NCBI RefSeq assembly: GCF_008386635.1
Contig: NZ_VUOE01000003.1
Coordinates: forward strand, 1 to 64,000
Length of the DNA stretch: 64,000 nucleotides
From: Maribacter flavus
GTDB taxonomy: Bacteria; Bacteroidota; Bacteroidia; Flavobacteriales; Flavobacteriaceae
Direction: 5' to 3'
The notes under the pieces were generated by a model, which ran no database searches, was not told where the DNA came from, and saw nothing but the letters and a program-made list of their open reading frames with translations. Of this stretch, positions 10,285 to 18,254 are shown in pieces; within the stretch, counting starts at the first letter, position 1, and each line of letters opens with the position of its first letter. The position numbers were made by a program, and so were the translations under genes.

Positions 10285-11619
10285 ATGGAAACCATTATTA
10301 TCATTGTTTTTTTAGCGGGATATCTCGCGATTACCCTGGAACATAATTTAAAAATCGATAAGCTGATTCCAGCTTTGGCCATGATGGCCATATTGTGGGC
10401 GCTCATCGCCTTGAACCATATGCCCGTTTTTGAAGTGAATGCGGAGCTAAGGGAATTGGAGCCGACACACTTGGATGAGATTTTGCTCCACCATTTAGGC
10501 AAGACGGCGGAAATTTTAGTTTTTCTTTTAGGAGCCATGACCATTGTTGAGATTATCGATTATTTTGACGGTTTTGCCACCATCAAAGGATACATTAGGA
10601 CTAGGAGCAAAAGAAGGTTATTATGGTTGTTTTCTATTTTGGCCTTTATTCTATCTGCCATCATTGATAACCTTACCGCAACGATTGTACTGATTACCAT
10701 TTTGCAAAAGGTCATCAACGATAGGAATACCAGACTTTGGTTTGCGGGTATGATAATCATCGCCGCCAATGCAGGGGGTGCGTGGTCCCCAATAGGTGAT
10801 GTAACAACCACAATGTTATGGATAGCCAACAAGGTATCTGCTGGGCAGTTGGTAATACATGTATTGATTCCTTCAATAATTTGTATGGTAGTCCCCACAC
10901 TTATCGCGGGAACAAATAGTGCTTTTAAAGGAAATATAGAAGGTAGTTTTGAAGAAGAGACGCCAAAATCCAAGTATGGTTCTACAATGTTGTATTTAGG
11001 TCTTGGAGCCATAGTTTTTGTACCCTTTTTCAAGACTATTACACATCTACCGCCATACGTTGGTATGATGCTTTCCTTGGCCGTGGTTGCGACGTTCGCA
11101 GAGATTTATAGTAACAAAAAGTTTAGTATTACTTCTTTAGATGGGGAACACAGCGATACACAAGGACACCATAGCCCCGTGCATCACTCCTTATCAAAAA
11201 TAGAATTGCCCAGTATTTTATTCTTCTTGGGAATCCTTTTGGCCGTTGCCGCCTTGGAATCCCTGGGAATGCTTTTCCATTATGCCGAAAGTTTGAATCA
11301 GGCGATTCCCAATACGGATATCGTGGTGATGTTGTTTGGTGTAGGATCTGCAGTAATTGATAATGTGCCTTTGGTTGCCGCTAGTATGGGAATGTTCGGG
11401 GAATCTATGGATAATCCTCTTTGGCATTTTATCGCATATTCTGCCGGTACAGGCGGAAGTATGTTAATAATTGGTTCTGCGGCAGGGGTTGTTGCTATGG
11501 GCATGGAAAAAATCGACTTTTTCTGGTATTTGAAAAAAATAGCATGGCTTGCTTTTGTTGGATTTATCGCAGGTGCCGGAGTGTTCATTTTATTAAGAGA
11601 TTTTGTCCTGCACGGATAA
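10285..11619 (+). CDS. nhaD: Na+/H+ antiporter, NhaD type
   Basis: This 444-residue polytopic membrane protein belongs to the NhaD sodium:proton antiporter family of the ion-transporter superfamily. Roughly a dozen hydrophobic segments alternate with short loops. Characteristic stretches include the FLLGAMTIVE region, SAIIDNLTATIV, and the NAGGAWSPIGDVTTTMLW motif, with a second pseudo-symmetric half containing DNVPLVAASMGM. A histidine-rich cytoplasmic loop lies near residues 290-305. It exports sodium in exchange for protons, as expected in a marine bacterium. It is the first gene of a plus-strand run with the ExbBD/TolQR-like and folC genes. Confidence 0.93.
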   Translation: METIIIIVFLAGYLAITLEHNLKIDKLIPALAMMAILWALIALNHMPVFEVNAELRELEPTHLDEILLHHLGKTAEILVFLLGAMTIVEIIDYFDGFATIKGYIRTRSKRRLLWLFSILAFILSAIIDNLTATIVLITILQKVINDRNTRLWFAGMIIIAANAGGAWSPIGDVTTTMLWIANKVSAGQLVIHVLIPSIICMVVPTLIAGTNSAFKGNIEGSFEEETPKSKYGSTMLYLGLGAIVFVPFFKTITHLPPYVGMMLSLAVVATFAEIYSNKKFSITSLDGEHSDTQGHHSPVHHSLSKIELPSILFFLGILLAVAALESLGMLFHYAESLNQAIPNTDIVVMLFGVGSAVIDNVPLVAASMGMFGESMDNPLWHFIAYSAGTGGSMLIIGSAAGVVAMGMEKIDFFWYLKKIAWLAFVGFIAGAGVFILLRDFVLHG

Positions 11620-11669
11620 TTTAATCTGCAATTCACCGTTATAATGGCAAATTTCATTTATAGAATACT

Positions 11670-12362
11670 ATGTTGTTAATACAAGATTTGTCACAAGATC
11701 CGGCTATGGGCGAAGTGATTTCCGAAGAGAAAACACTTTCCGTAATGGACTTGGTTTTTAATGGCGGTACGGGTAGCGTCGTTATCATTACCGTATTGTT
11801 TTTGATGTTGGGCGTGGCCCTTTACATTTACTTTGAACGGCTTTTGGCCGTCAATGCCGCTTCCAAAATCGATAAGAATTTCATGAACCAAATACGGGAT
11901 CATGTCACTTCCGGAAAATTGGAGGCTGCCAAAATTCTATGCGCCCAAACAGATTCTCCTGTGGCTAGATTGACCGAAAAAGGTATTTCCAGAATTGGAA
12001 AACCATTGGACGATATCAACACCGCAATTGAAAATGCGGGGACCCTTGAAGTTTATAAATTGGAAAAGAACGTGAGCGTTCTTGCTACCGTTGCCGGGGC
12101 GGCACCCATGATCGGATTCTTGGGAACTGTAATCGGTATGATCTTGGCTTTCCATGAAATGGCCAGTAGTGGTGGTCAAGCGGAAATGGGCTCTTTGGCT
12201 TCCGGTATCTACACCGCAATGACTACAACGGTTGCGGGTCTAATCGTGGGTATCATCGCCTATATGGGGTATAACCATTTGGTGAACAGAACGGATAAGG
12301 TTGTCCATAAAATGGAGGCCAATGCCGTAGAGTTTCTGGATCTTTTGAACGAACCACTTTAA
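11670..12362 (+). CDS. MotA/TolQ/ExbB proton channel family protein
   Basis: The 230-residue protein is the larger stator-like subunit of a proton-motive-force driven energy transducer. A first transmembrane segment (about 30-50, VVIITVLFLMLGVALYIYF), a large cytoplasmic loop, and two more membrane segments (about 135-160 and 180-205) fit the TolQ/ExbB topology, including the GLLGTV-like stretch IGFLGTVIGM. It works with the ExbD-like protein encoded 10 bases downstream and the TolA/TonB-like protein after that. Whether the trio acts as Tol (envelope integrity) or Ton (nutrient uptake) is not decided by sequence. Confidence 0.93.
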   Translation: MLLIQDLSQDPAMGEVISEEKTLSVMDLVFNGGTGSVVIITVLFLMLGVALYIYFERLLAVNAASKIDKNFMNQIRDHVTSGKLEAAKILCAQTDSPVARLTEKGISRIGKPLDDINTAIENAGTLEVYKLEKNVSVLATVAGAAPMIGFLGTVIGMILAFHEMASSGGQAEMGSLASGIYTAMTTTVAGLIVGIIAYMGYNHLVNRTDKVVHKMEANAVEFLDLLNEPL

Positions 12363-12371
12363 TATTTCAAT

Positions 12372-12758
12372 ATGAAATTAAAAGGAAGGAATAAAGTTAG
12401 TCCAGACTTTAGCATGTCGTCCATGACGGACATCGTATTTTTATTATTGATTTTCTTCATGTTAACGGCCAATTCACCAAATGCACTGGATTTATTGTTG
12501 CCAAAGGCAAAAGGAAAGTCCACCAATACACAAAATGTATCCGTGAGTATTGATAAGAACTTACAGTACTTTGTGAACAACCAGAGAATTAACGGAGAGT
12601 ACATTGAAATTGAATTAAAAAAAGCACTGGAAGGCCAAGAAAAGCCTACGATTATCCTAAGGGCAGAAGAGAGCGTTGCCATAAAAGAGGCGGTAAACGT
12701 AATGGATATTGCCAATAGGAATAATTACAAGGTCATTTTGGCGGTGCGGCCTAACTAA
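12372..12758 (+). CDS. ExbD/TolR family biopolymer transport protein
   Basis: This 128-residue protein has a short cytoplasmic N-terminus, one transmembrane helix (about 18-38, SMTDIVFLLLIFFML) carrying the conserved Asp of the ExbD/TolR proton path (TDIVFLLLIFF), and a periplasmic domain. It partners the upstream ExbB/TolQ-like protein. Its stop overlaps the start of the next gene by one base, indicating translational coupling. Confidence 0.94.
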   Translation: MKLKGRNKVSPDFSMSSMTDIVFLLLIFFMLTANSPNALDLLLPKAKGKSTNTQNVSVSIDKNLQYFVNNQRINGEYIEIELKKALEGQEKPTIILRAEESVAIKEAVNVMDIANRNNYKVILAVRPN

Positions 12759-13693
12759 TGGCATTTTTAGACACGAGACACAAGAAAAAATCCCTAACAC
12801 TAACGACCTTGCTTTTGAGCATTCTGTTGTTGGTGCTCTTCTATATTGGTCTGACCTATATGGATCCACCGATTGAAAACGGAATATCCGTGAATTTTGG
12901 CACGACCGATTTTGGTAGCGGAAGGGTACAACCTAAGGAGCGCGTACGTTCGGAACCTTTGGAAACTCCTCCGGTAGAACCTACAAAACAAGAAGTATCG
13001 GAAGCTATTGAAAAGGTTCCGGAAAAAGTGCAGGAAGAACAGGTCAAGGAGGCACCATCAGAAAAAGTGCTTACCCAAGAGGATGAGGAATCTATCAGGA
13101 TAAAGCAGGCCCAAGAGGCCAAGAGAAAGGCAGATGCCGCTGCAGCGGAACAAAAACGAAAGGCCGAGGCCGCCGAACAAAAAGCAAAGGCCGAAGCGGA
13201 ACGAATTGCACAACAAAAACGGGAAGCCGAAGAACAAGCCAGGCAGGAACAGGAGGCCAAAAAACGTAAGTTGGACGAACTTATGGGCGGACTAAATAAA
13301 TCTGACGGAACGGCTTCCGGGAGTGAGGGCGATGACAACAGGGCCGGTGATAAAGGCAGCCCAGATGGAGACCCTTATGCAACTAGTTACTATGGGAGTC
13401 CGGGTTCCGGTAGTGGAACTGGAGGTTACGGCCTTAATGGACGCTCTTTGGTGGATAAGGGAAAAGTACCCCAAGATTGTAACGAATCCGGACGGGTTGT
13501 GGTCAAAATTGTGGTTGATAGGAGCGGTAAGGTAATTTCCGCAACGCCAGGTGTACGAGGTACCACCAATAATAACCCATGTCTGTTGGAACCCGCTAGA
13601 AAAACGGCCTTTATGCACAAATGGAACCTTGATTCCAATGCACCAAGTCAACAGATCGGATTTGTAGTAGTGAACTTTAAACTAGGGGAGTGA
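12758..13693 (+). CDS. TolA/TonB-like energy transducer
   Basis: The 311-residue protein has one N-terminal transmembrane segment (about 14-33), a proline/glutamate-rich stretch, a long Ala/Lys/Glu/Gln-rich coiled-coil region (about 105-170) like the TolA stalk, a flexible Gly/Ser linker, and a small C-terminal TonB-like domain (about 230-311, GRVVVKIVVDRSGKV). It should connect the inner-membrane ExbB/ExbD-type channel to outer-membrane partners. The gene overlaps exbD by one base and folC by four (GTGA). Confidence 0.9.
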   Translation: MAFLDTRHKKKSLTLTTLLLSILLLVLFYIGLTYMDPPIENGISVNFGTTDFGSGRVQPKERVRSEPLETPPVEPTKQEVSEAIEKVPEKVQEEQVKEAPSEKVLTQEDEESIRIKQAQEAKRKADAAAAEQKRKAEAAEQKAKAEAERIAQQKREAEEQARQEQEAKKRKLDELMGGLNKSDGTASGSEGDDNRAGDKGSPDGDPYATSYYGSPGSGSGTGGYGLNGRSLVDKGKVPQDCNESGRVVVKIVVDRSGKVISATPGVRGTTNNNPCLLEPARKTAFMHKWNLDSNAPSQQIGFVVVNFKLGE

Positions 13694-14901
13694 CCTATCA
13701 GCAGACCTTGGATTGGATGTTCGCACAACTTCCAATGTACCAGCAAAAGGGCAAGATTGCGTTCAACACAAAATTGGATGGTATCCTAGAATTTTCAGAA
13801 TATCTAGGGAATCCACACAAAACCTTTAAAAGTATCCATGTAGCGGGAACCAATGGTAAAGGGTCGAGCAGCCATATGCTCGCGTCCATTCTACAGGAAG
13901 CAGGATACAAGGTGGGTCTTTATACATCGCCCCATCTTAAGGATTTCAGAGAACGTATCAGGATCAATGGAAAACCGGTCAAAAAAGGCTTCGTAACAAA
14001 ATTTATTTCGGAAAATCGGAATTTTTTTGATAACCGACACCTATCCTTTTTTGAGATGACTGTAGGTATGGCATTTCGGTATTTTTCGGAACAACAGGTG
14101 GATATTGCCGTGGTTGAAGTAGGACTGGGAGGAAGATTGGACTCTACAAATATCATCACACCTGAAATTTCCTTGATAACGAATATTGGCTTTGACCATA
14201 TGGACATGCTAGGGGATACCCTTCCTAAAATCGCTTTTGAGAAAGCAGGAATCATCAAGACAAATGTTCCTGTCGTCGTAAGTGAATATCACGATGAAAC
14301 CGCACCTGTGTTTATGGAAATAGCTAAAGAAAGGAATGCTAAATTGATATTTGCGGAAAAGGAAATTTCTGAAACATACCAGACATCGTTAAAAGGAAAA
14401 TATCAAACTAAGAACATCAAAGGTGTTTTGGCTGTCATTGCGGCGTTGCCAAGTTTTAACGTTCAAAAGGAAAATATTGCGAAAGGATTACACAAGGTTA
14501 TCGAAAATACGGGCCTGATGGGTCGCTGGCAACAATTGGGACAAGTGCCAAAGATTATTTGCGATACGGCACATAACAAGGAAGGATTGCAGTTGGTATT
14601 GGATCAGCTAAAGGAAGAGGTTTATGCTACATTGCACATAGTCCTAGGTTTTGTAAAAGAAAAGGATTTAAATTCGATACTGCCCATGTTCCCAGTCCAT
14701 GCCGTCTATTACTTTTGCCAACCGAATATTTCCAGAGGTCTCCCTGCCAATTTACTAAAGGAAATGGCCGAAGACTATAATTTGCATGGGACTGTTTTTG
14801 ATACCGTTTCAAAAGCATATACTGCTGCAAAACAAGCTGCTACAAAATCCGATTTCATTTTTGTGGGAGGCAGTACTTTTGTGGTGGCAGAAGTTATTTA
14901 A
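13690..14901 (+). CDS. folC: Bifunctional folylpolyglutamate synthase/dihydrofolate synthase
   Basis: The 403-residue Mur-ligase family enzyme adds glutamate to dihydropteroate and folates using ATP. The P-loop VAGTNGKGSSSHM (about 52-64), the TSPHL motif, the VEVGLGGRLDSTN motif and the DTAHNKEG motif near residue 295 are all present. The start is a GTG that overlaps the preceding stop; the resulting N-terminus MTYQQTLDWMF fits the family. It is the last gene of the nhaD-exbB-exbD-tonB-folC run and immediately precedes tRNA-Val. Confidence 0.95.
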   Translation: MTYQQTLDWMFAQLPMYQQKGKIAFNTKLDGILEFSEYLGNPHKTFKSIHVAGTNGKGSSSHMLASILQEAGYKVGLYTSPHLKDFRERIRINGKPVKKGFVTKFISENRNFFDNRHLSFFEMTVGMAFRYFSEQQVDIAVVEVGLGGRLDSTNIITPEISLITNIGFDHMDMLGDTLPKIAFEKAGIIKTNVPVVVSEYHDETAPVFMEIAKERNAKLIFAEKEISETYQTSLKGKYQTKNIKGVLAVIAALPSFNVQKENIAKGLHKVIENTGLMGRWQQLGQVPKIICDTAHNKEGLQLVLDQLKEEVYATLHIVLGFVKEKDLNSILPMFPVHAVYYFCQPNISRGLPANLLKEMAEDYNLHGTVFDTVSKAYTAAKQAATKSDFIFVGGSTFVVAEVI

Positions 14902-14919
14902 ATTTTTTATTTTTTTCTT

Positions 14920-14948
14920 TTGGAGTAAATAAAACTATTCTATATTTG
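14920..14948 (+). promoter_or_regulatory. Promoter of tRNA-Val
   Basis: A TTG at 14920-14922 and TATATTTG at 14941-14948 are separated by 18 bases, fitting the Bacteroidetes -33/-7 pattern well. The mature tRNA starts 12 bases after the -7 box. Confidence 0.75.
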
Positions 14949-14959
14949 CACTCCTTTTA

Positions 14960-15034
14960 GGGCTCTTAGCTCAGCTGGTTCAGAGCACCTGCCTTACAAG
15001 CAGGGGGTCACTGGTTCGAATCCAGTAGGGCCCA
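14960..15034 (+). tRNA. tRNA-Val (anticodon UAC)
   Basis: A full cloverleaf can be drawn: 7-bp acceptor stem GGGCTCT/AGGGCCC with one T-G wobble, D arm GCTC...GAGC, anticodon stem CCTGC/GCAGG with loop CTTACAA (anticodon TAC), variable loop GGGTC, and T arm ACTGG-TTCGAAT-CCAGT. The discriminator is A and CCA is not encoded. It marks the probable left junction of the integrated element. Confidence 0.97.
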
Positions 15035-15045
15035 CTAGTAAAATC

Positions 15046-15076
15046 AAGCCTTCACAGATGTGGAGGCTTTTTTATT
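15046..15076 (+). terminator. Terminator downstream of tRNA-Val
   Basis: The stem AAGCCT/AGGCTT (15046-15051 and 15064-15069), extended inward by weaker pairing, is followed by a T-rich run. It lies 12 bases after the tRNA. Confidence 0.85.
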
Positions 15077-15080
15077 TTCG

Positions 15081-15101
15081 GTTTATAAACTATTTATAAA
15101 C
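15081..15101. repeat. Palindrome with direct repeat beside the presumed attachment site
   Basis: GTTTATAAAC (15081-15090) is a perfect 10-bp palindrome, and its TTTATAAAC part is repeated directly at 15093-15101, two bases later. It lies about 50 bases inside the putative element from the tRNA, where integrase or excisionase arm sites are often found. The function is speculative. Confidence 0.4.
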
Positions 15102-15287
15102 ATATATTTTTCTTTCCAATTTTCTTTACAAGCTGATATTTAGGTAGTTATATATTATTTTTAAATTTCCCTATAATATTGAAAAATCTGGGAATAATTT
15201 CTAGTATGAATTTCCCCACATCCCGAATAAATGGTGACACGTCCAATTAAATAGGAGGTATATTTTTTAATTTATTACATTAGGGAC

Positions 15288-15557
15288 ATGCAAGTAGTTT
15301 GTTTACAAGAGGATGCATTCTATGCTTTATTCGATAAGGTGATTGAGCATATCGAATCCAAACGTCAGGATAAACCTGAAAAGTGGATTGATGGCGAAAT
15401 GGCCATGAAAGAATTGGGCATTAAATCGACTACTACTTTACAAAAACTTCGAAATGAAGGAAAAATTCGATACTCCCAACCTCAGAAGAAAATAATTCTA
15501 TACGACCGGGATTCAATTAATGCCTACCTCGAGAAACATGCAAGAGAAACCTTTTAA
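15288..15557 (+). CDS. Helix-turn-helix/excisionase-like DNA-binding protein
   Basis: The 89-residue protein resembles the small winged-helix (MerR/excisionase-like) proteins common in Bacteroidetes mobile elements. An N-terminal helix (about 10-25) precedes the W-I-D-G-E-M-A-M-K-E-L-G-I helix-turn-helix segment, a K-L-R-N-E-G-K-I recognition turn and a terminal strand with the YDRDSINAYL helix. It lies about 250 bases from tRNA-Val, the position expected for a recombination directionality factor. It could instead be a transcriptional regulator. A gene for an unknown protein starts 2 bases after its stop. Confidence 0.7.
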   Translation: MQVVCLQEDAFYALFDKVIEHIESKRQDKPEKWIDGEMAMKELGIKSTTTLQKLRNEGKIRYSQPQKKIILYDRDSINAYLEKHARETF

Positions 15558-15559
15558 GT

Positions 15560-15820
15560 ATGGATAAACAAATCAAAATATCTGAGGAGTATAAGAAAGG
15601 CTTTAATCTTGGTTATAGCATGGCCAGAGAACTAGATTTGAAATCACCGATTTTTGAATCAGGTGCACCTATACCAAACTCACTTATTCCGCATCATGAC
15701 GGCGTGGTTCAATATTTATATGAGCAAAATCTAATTAAAGAGTTGAGTGCTTCTAATTCAGTCTCAACAAGAAAAATGCATTCCAAAGAAAATGAATCAA
15801 ATAAGGGTATGTCCCTTTAA
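15560..15820 (+). CDS. Small hypothetical protein of the element
   Basis: This 86-residue soluble protein is not recognised. It starts 2 bases after the excisionase-like gene and is therefore likely cotranscribed with it. It has an N-terminal helical stretch (EYKKGFNLGYSMAREL) and a polar, low-complexity C-terminus. An accessory role in element maintenance is possible but not shown. Confidence 0.55.
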   Translation: MDKQIKISEEYKKGFNLGYSMARELDLKSPIFESGAPIPNSLIPHHDGVVQYLYEQNLIKELSASNSVSTRKMHSKENESNKGMSL

Positions 15821-16166
15821 GACAAAATTTAAATTTTCATTCTTTACTGCATTCCTTTAATATAATCTATTCTTAATTGAATTGATATTGGTTCAAATGG
15901 TTTAATGTTATTTTTGAAAGGTTTTCTTTTTTACCAATTAATGAAATAATGCACTCGCAGTATATTGTAATTCAATAACTTAAAATCAACATTAACCTTC
16001 TTCTAATATTACAGATTTGTTTTTTGAACTTCATTAAACATATTGGATATCAGTATGAAAATCATTTATAAATCCGAGAAACACTAATTGTACACCAGTA
16101 ACAACAAAATTAATTTGTAATTTCAATTTATTAGTTTATTTTTGTACGCTAATAACAATAAAATAA
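15821..16166. other. AT-rich intergenic region upstream of the defence operon
   Basis: These 346 bases contain no credible ORF. Near the right end they hold a promoter and an imperfect direct repeat, both listed separately; the rest shows no structure I can support. Confidence 0.6.
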
Positions 16167-16169
16167 ATG
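16088..16169. repeat. Imperfect direct repeat around the defence-operon promoter
   Basis: Two copies of a roughly 27-base unit beginning TTGTAC and containing TAACAA (16088-16115 and 16142-16169) differ at about six positions. They lie 54 bases apart and bracket the presumed -33 and -7 elements and transcription start, so they could be binding sites of a repressor or of the operon's own modification proteins. Confidence 0.5.
16115..16144 (+). promoter_or_regulatory. Promoter of the type I restriction/Pycsar operon
   Basis: TTG at 16115-16117 and TATTTTTG at 16137-16144 are separated by 19 bases, an exact fit to the Bacteroidetes TTG-N19-TAnnTTTG pattern. The first start codon is at 16167. 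The promoter overlaps the direct repeats at 16088-16169. Confidence 0.7.
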
Positions 16170-16721
16170 AAACTATCAAAGTTGGCAAGAATAGTTTCTG
16201 GATTAAACCAGAAAAGACACCCGCAAGGGACTGTCTATTATTTGCAAGCTAGGGATTTTATGCAGGATGATATGTTGGATAAAAATTTAAAGCCTACGAT
16301 ACTTGATTATCCAAAATTAGAATCTCACTATTTGTCAAAAGGGGATGTGCTAGTTTTAGCAAAGGGTCACCATGGATTTAATGCGTTCCTTTATCATGAA
16401 GAAAAGTCGCCTGCGGTAGCTTCGTCAATTTTTCTAGTTTTAAGGCATGTGGCCAAGAAGGTCCTTCCAGAATATTTAGTATGGTTTATCAATTTGGAAT
16501 CCACACAACTACAGTTGATAAATTCCGGAAGAGGAAGTGCCTTGCCTGCAATTAACAAAGGTATTTTGGCCGATTTAGAGGTTCCTGTTCCAGATTTGCA
16601 AGTTCAAAGTGACATTGTAACATTGAGCAGGCTTAAAGCTGAGGAGACTAGGTTGGCTAATAAATTAGATCTATTGAAATTAAGAGAGTTAGAAATAAAG
16701 TTAAAAGAGAGAATTCAATAA
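16167..16721 (+). CDS. Half-size type I restriction specificity-like protein (single target-recognition domain)
   Basis: The 184-residue protein resembles one half of a type I HsdS: a single target-recognition domain (about 1-140, including SRGSALPAINK-like SGRGSALPAINKGI and LADLEVPVPDLQVQ) followed by a coiled-coil helix (about 143-184) like the HsdS spacer. A normal HsdS has two such halves and the complete HsdS of this operon is encoded 4.5 kb downstream. It is the first gene of the operon, 6 bases before hsdM. It could dimerise into an alternative specificity subunit, act as a regulator binding its own promoter, or be a relic. No catalytic residues are expected. Confidence 0.75.
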   Translation: MKLSKLARIVSGLNQKRHPQGTVYYLQARDFMQDDMLDKNLKPTILDYPKLESHYLSKGDVLVLAKGHHGFNAFLYHEEKSPAVASSIFLVLRHVAKKVLPEYLVWFINLESTQLQLINSGRGSALPAINKGILADLEVPVPDLQVQSDIVTLSRLKAEETRLANKLDLLKLRELEIKLKERIQ

Positions 16722-16727
16722 ATAATC

Positions 16728-18254
16728 ATGAAAAGTAAAGTAAAAACAAAAGATATCAATTCTGTAGTTTGGAACGCTTGTGACACATTTAGGGGTGTAA
16801 TCGATCCAAGTCAATACAAAGATTACATTTTGGTTATGCTGTTCCTTAAATATGTTTCAGATGTTTATTCTGAAAAGCATGAAGATTACCTAAAAAAATA
16901 CAATGGAGATAAGGAGCGGGCGGATAGAGCTATGCAGCTCGAACGTTTTGTGGTGCCCTCCAATAGTCATTTTAATTTTCTCTACGATAGTCGAAACGAG
17001 GACAATATTGGTGAATTAATTGATATCGGTTTGGCGGATTTGGAGGAATCCAATAGGGAAAAATTGACCAGTGCGGATGGAGCAGGAATTTTTAGAAACA
17101 TAAGTTTCAATAGCAGCAATCTGGGCGATAAAAAGGAAAAGAATGCACGTCTTAAAAACCTTCTTCAGGACTTCGTTAAGCTAGACTTAACCCCATCGCA
17201 CCTTGAAGGAAAAGATATTATTGGCGATGCCTATGAATTTCTGATTGCAAATTTTGCCAGTGATGCAGGAAAAAAGGCGGGTGAATTTTACACGCCGGCC
17301 GGTGTTTCAACGCTTTTGGCCGAATTGACCAAATCAAAATCTGGAGCTCGTATTTATGACCCAACTTGTGGTTCCGCCTCATTGCTTATCAAAGCGGCTC
17401 AAGAGGCAGAGGACAACAATTTTTCATTGTACGGGCAAGAGGCTAATGGCAGCACATGGGCCCTTGCTGTAATGAATATGTTCCTGCACGGCTTCGATAA
17501 TGCTTCCATTCGATGGGGGGACACTCTTCGTAACCCAAAACACATTGAAGGGGATGCACTTATGAAATTTGATACGGTAGTTGCCAACCCTCCTTTTTCT
17601 TTAGATAAATGGGGCCAAGATGAATTGGAAGATGATAAGTTCAGTCGGTTCTCAAGAGGTTTGCCGCCAAAAAGTAAAGGGGATTGGGCTTTTATTTCCC
17701 ACATGATTGAAAGCGCCTATGAAGGAACCGGAAAAGTAGGCGTGGTAGTTCCTCATGGAGTACTATTTCGTGGAAGTGCCGAAGGGCGCATTCGGAAGAA
17801 GGTAATTGAAGATAATTTATTGGATGCCGTTATAGGTCTGCCTGCCAATCTATTTTTTGGTACCGGCATTCCTGCGGCAATCCTCATTTTCAATAAGGGA
17901 AAACAAAATCGAAAGGAAACACTGTTCATTGATGCCAGTGACCATTATGTAAGTGGTAAAAACCAAAATGAATTATTGCCTGAACATATAGAACGTATAG
18001 TTCTTACCTATGAGGACTTTAAGGCGGATAAGTTGAGTCCTGGAATCATCGAGGAAAAATATAGCTATGTGGCTACTTATAAAGAGTTGCAAGAGAATGA
18101 GTTTAACCTCAATATCCCTAGGTATGTCGACACCTTTGAGGAAGAAGCGGAAATTGATATTACTGCTGTACAGCAGGAAATAGATACTTTGGAAAAAGAG
18201 TTGGCCAAAGTTCAGGAAGAAATGAGGGGTTATTTAAAAAAATTGGAACTATGA
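16728..18254 (+). CDS. hsdM: Type I restriction-modification system methyltransferase subunit
   Basis: The 508-residue HsdM is an N6-adenine DNA methyltransferase. The N-terminal helical HsdM domain (about 1-140) is followed by the SAM-binding motif DPTCGS at 211-216 and the catalytic NPPF motif at 287-290. A C-terminal coiled coil (about 475-508) mediates contact with HsdS. It methylates the bipartite site chosen by HsdS and protects the host DNA. Its end overlaps the following fic gene by four bases, so the two are translationally coupled. Confidence 0.96.
   Translation: MKSKVKTKDINSVVWNACDTFRGVIDPSQYKDYILVMLFLKYVSDVYSEKHEDYLKKYNGDKERADRAMQLERFVVPSNSHFNFLYDSRNEDNIGELIDIGLADLEESNREKLTSADGAGIFRNISFNSSNLGDKKEKNARLKNLLQDFVKLDLTPSHLEGKDIIGDAYEFLIANFASDAGKKAGEFYTPAGVSTLLAELTKSKSGARIYDPTCGSASLLIKAAQEAEDNNFSLYGQEANGSTWALAVMNMFLHGFDNASIRWGDTLRNPKHIEGDALMKFDTVVANPPFSLDKWGQDELEDDKFSRFSRGLPPKSKGDWAFISHMIESAYEGTGKVGVVVPHGVLFRGSAEGRIRKKVIEDNLLDAVIGLPANLFFGTGIPAAILIFNKGKQNRKETLFIDASDHYVSGKNQNELLPEHIERIVLTYEDFKADKLSPGIIEEKYSYVATYKELQENEFNLNIPRYVDTFEEEAEIDITAVQQEIDTLEKELAKVQEEMRGYLKKLEL

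Noticed and set aside
12856-13338. Minus-strand Ser/Ala/Cys-rich ORF opposite the TolA/TonB-like gene
   Set aside because: Its composition is the complement of the Ala/Lys/Glu-rich coiled-coil codons on the plus strand; no independent support.
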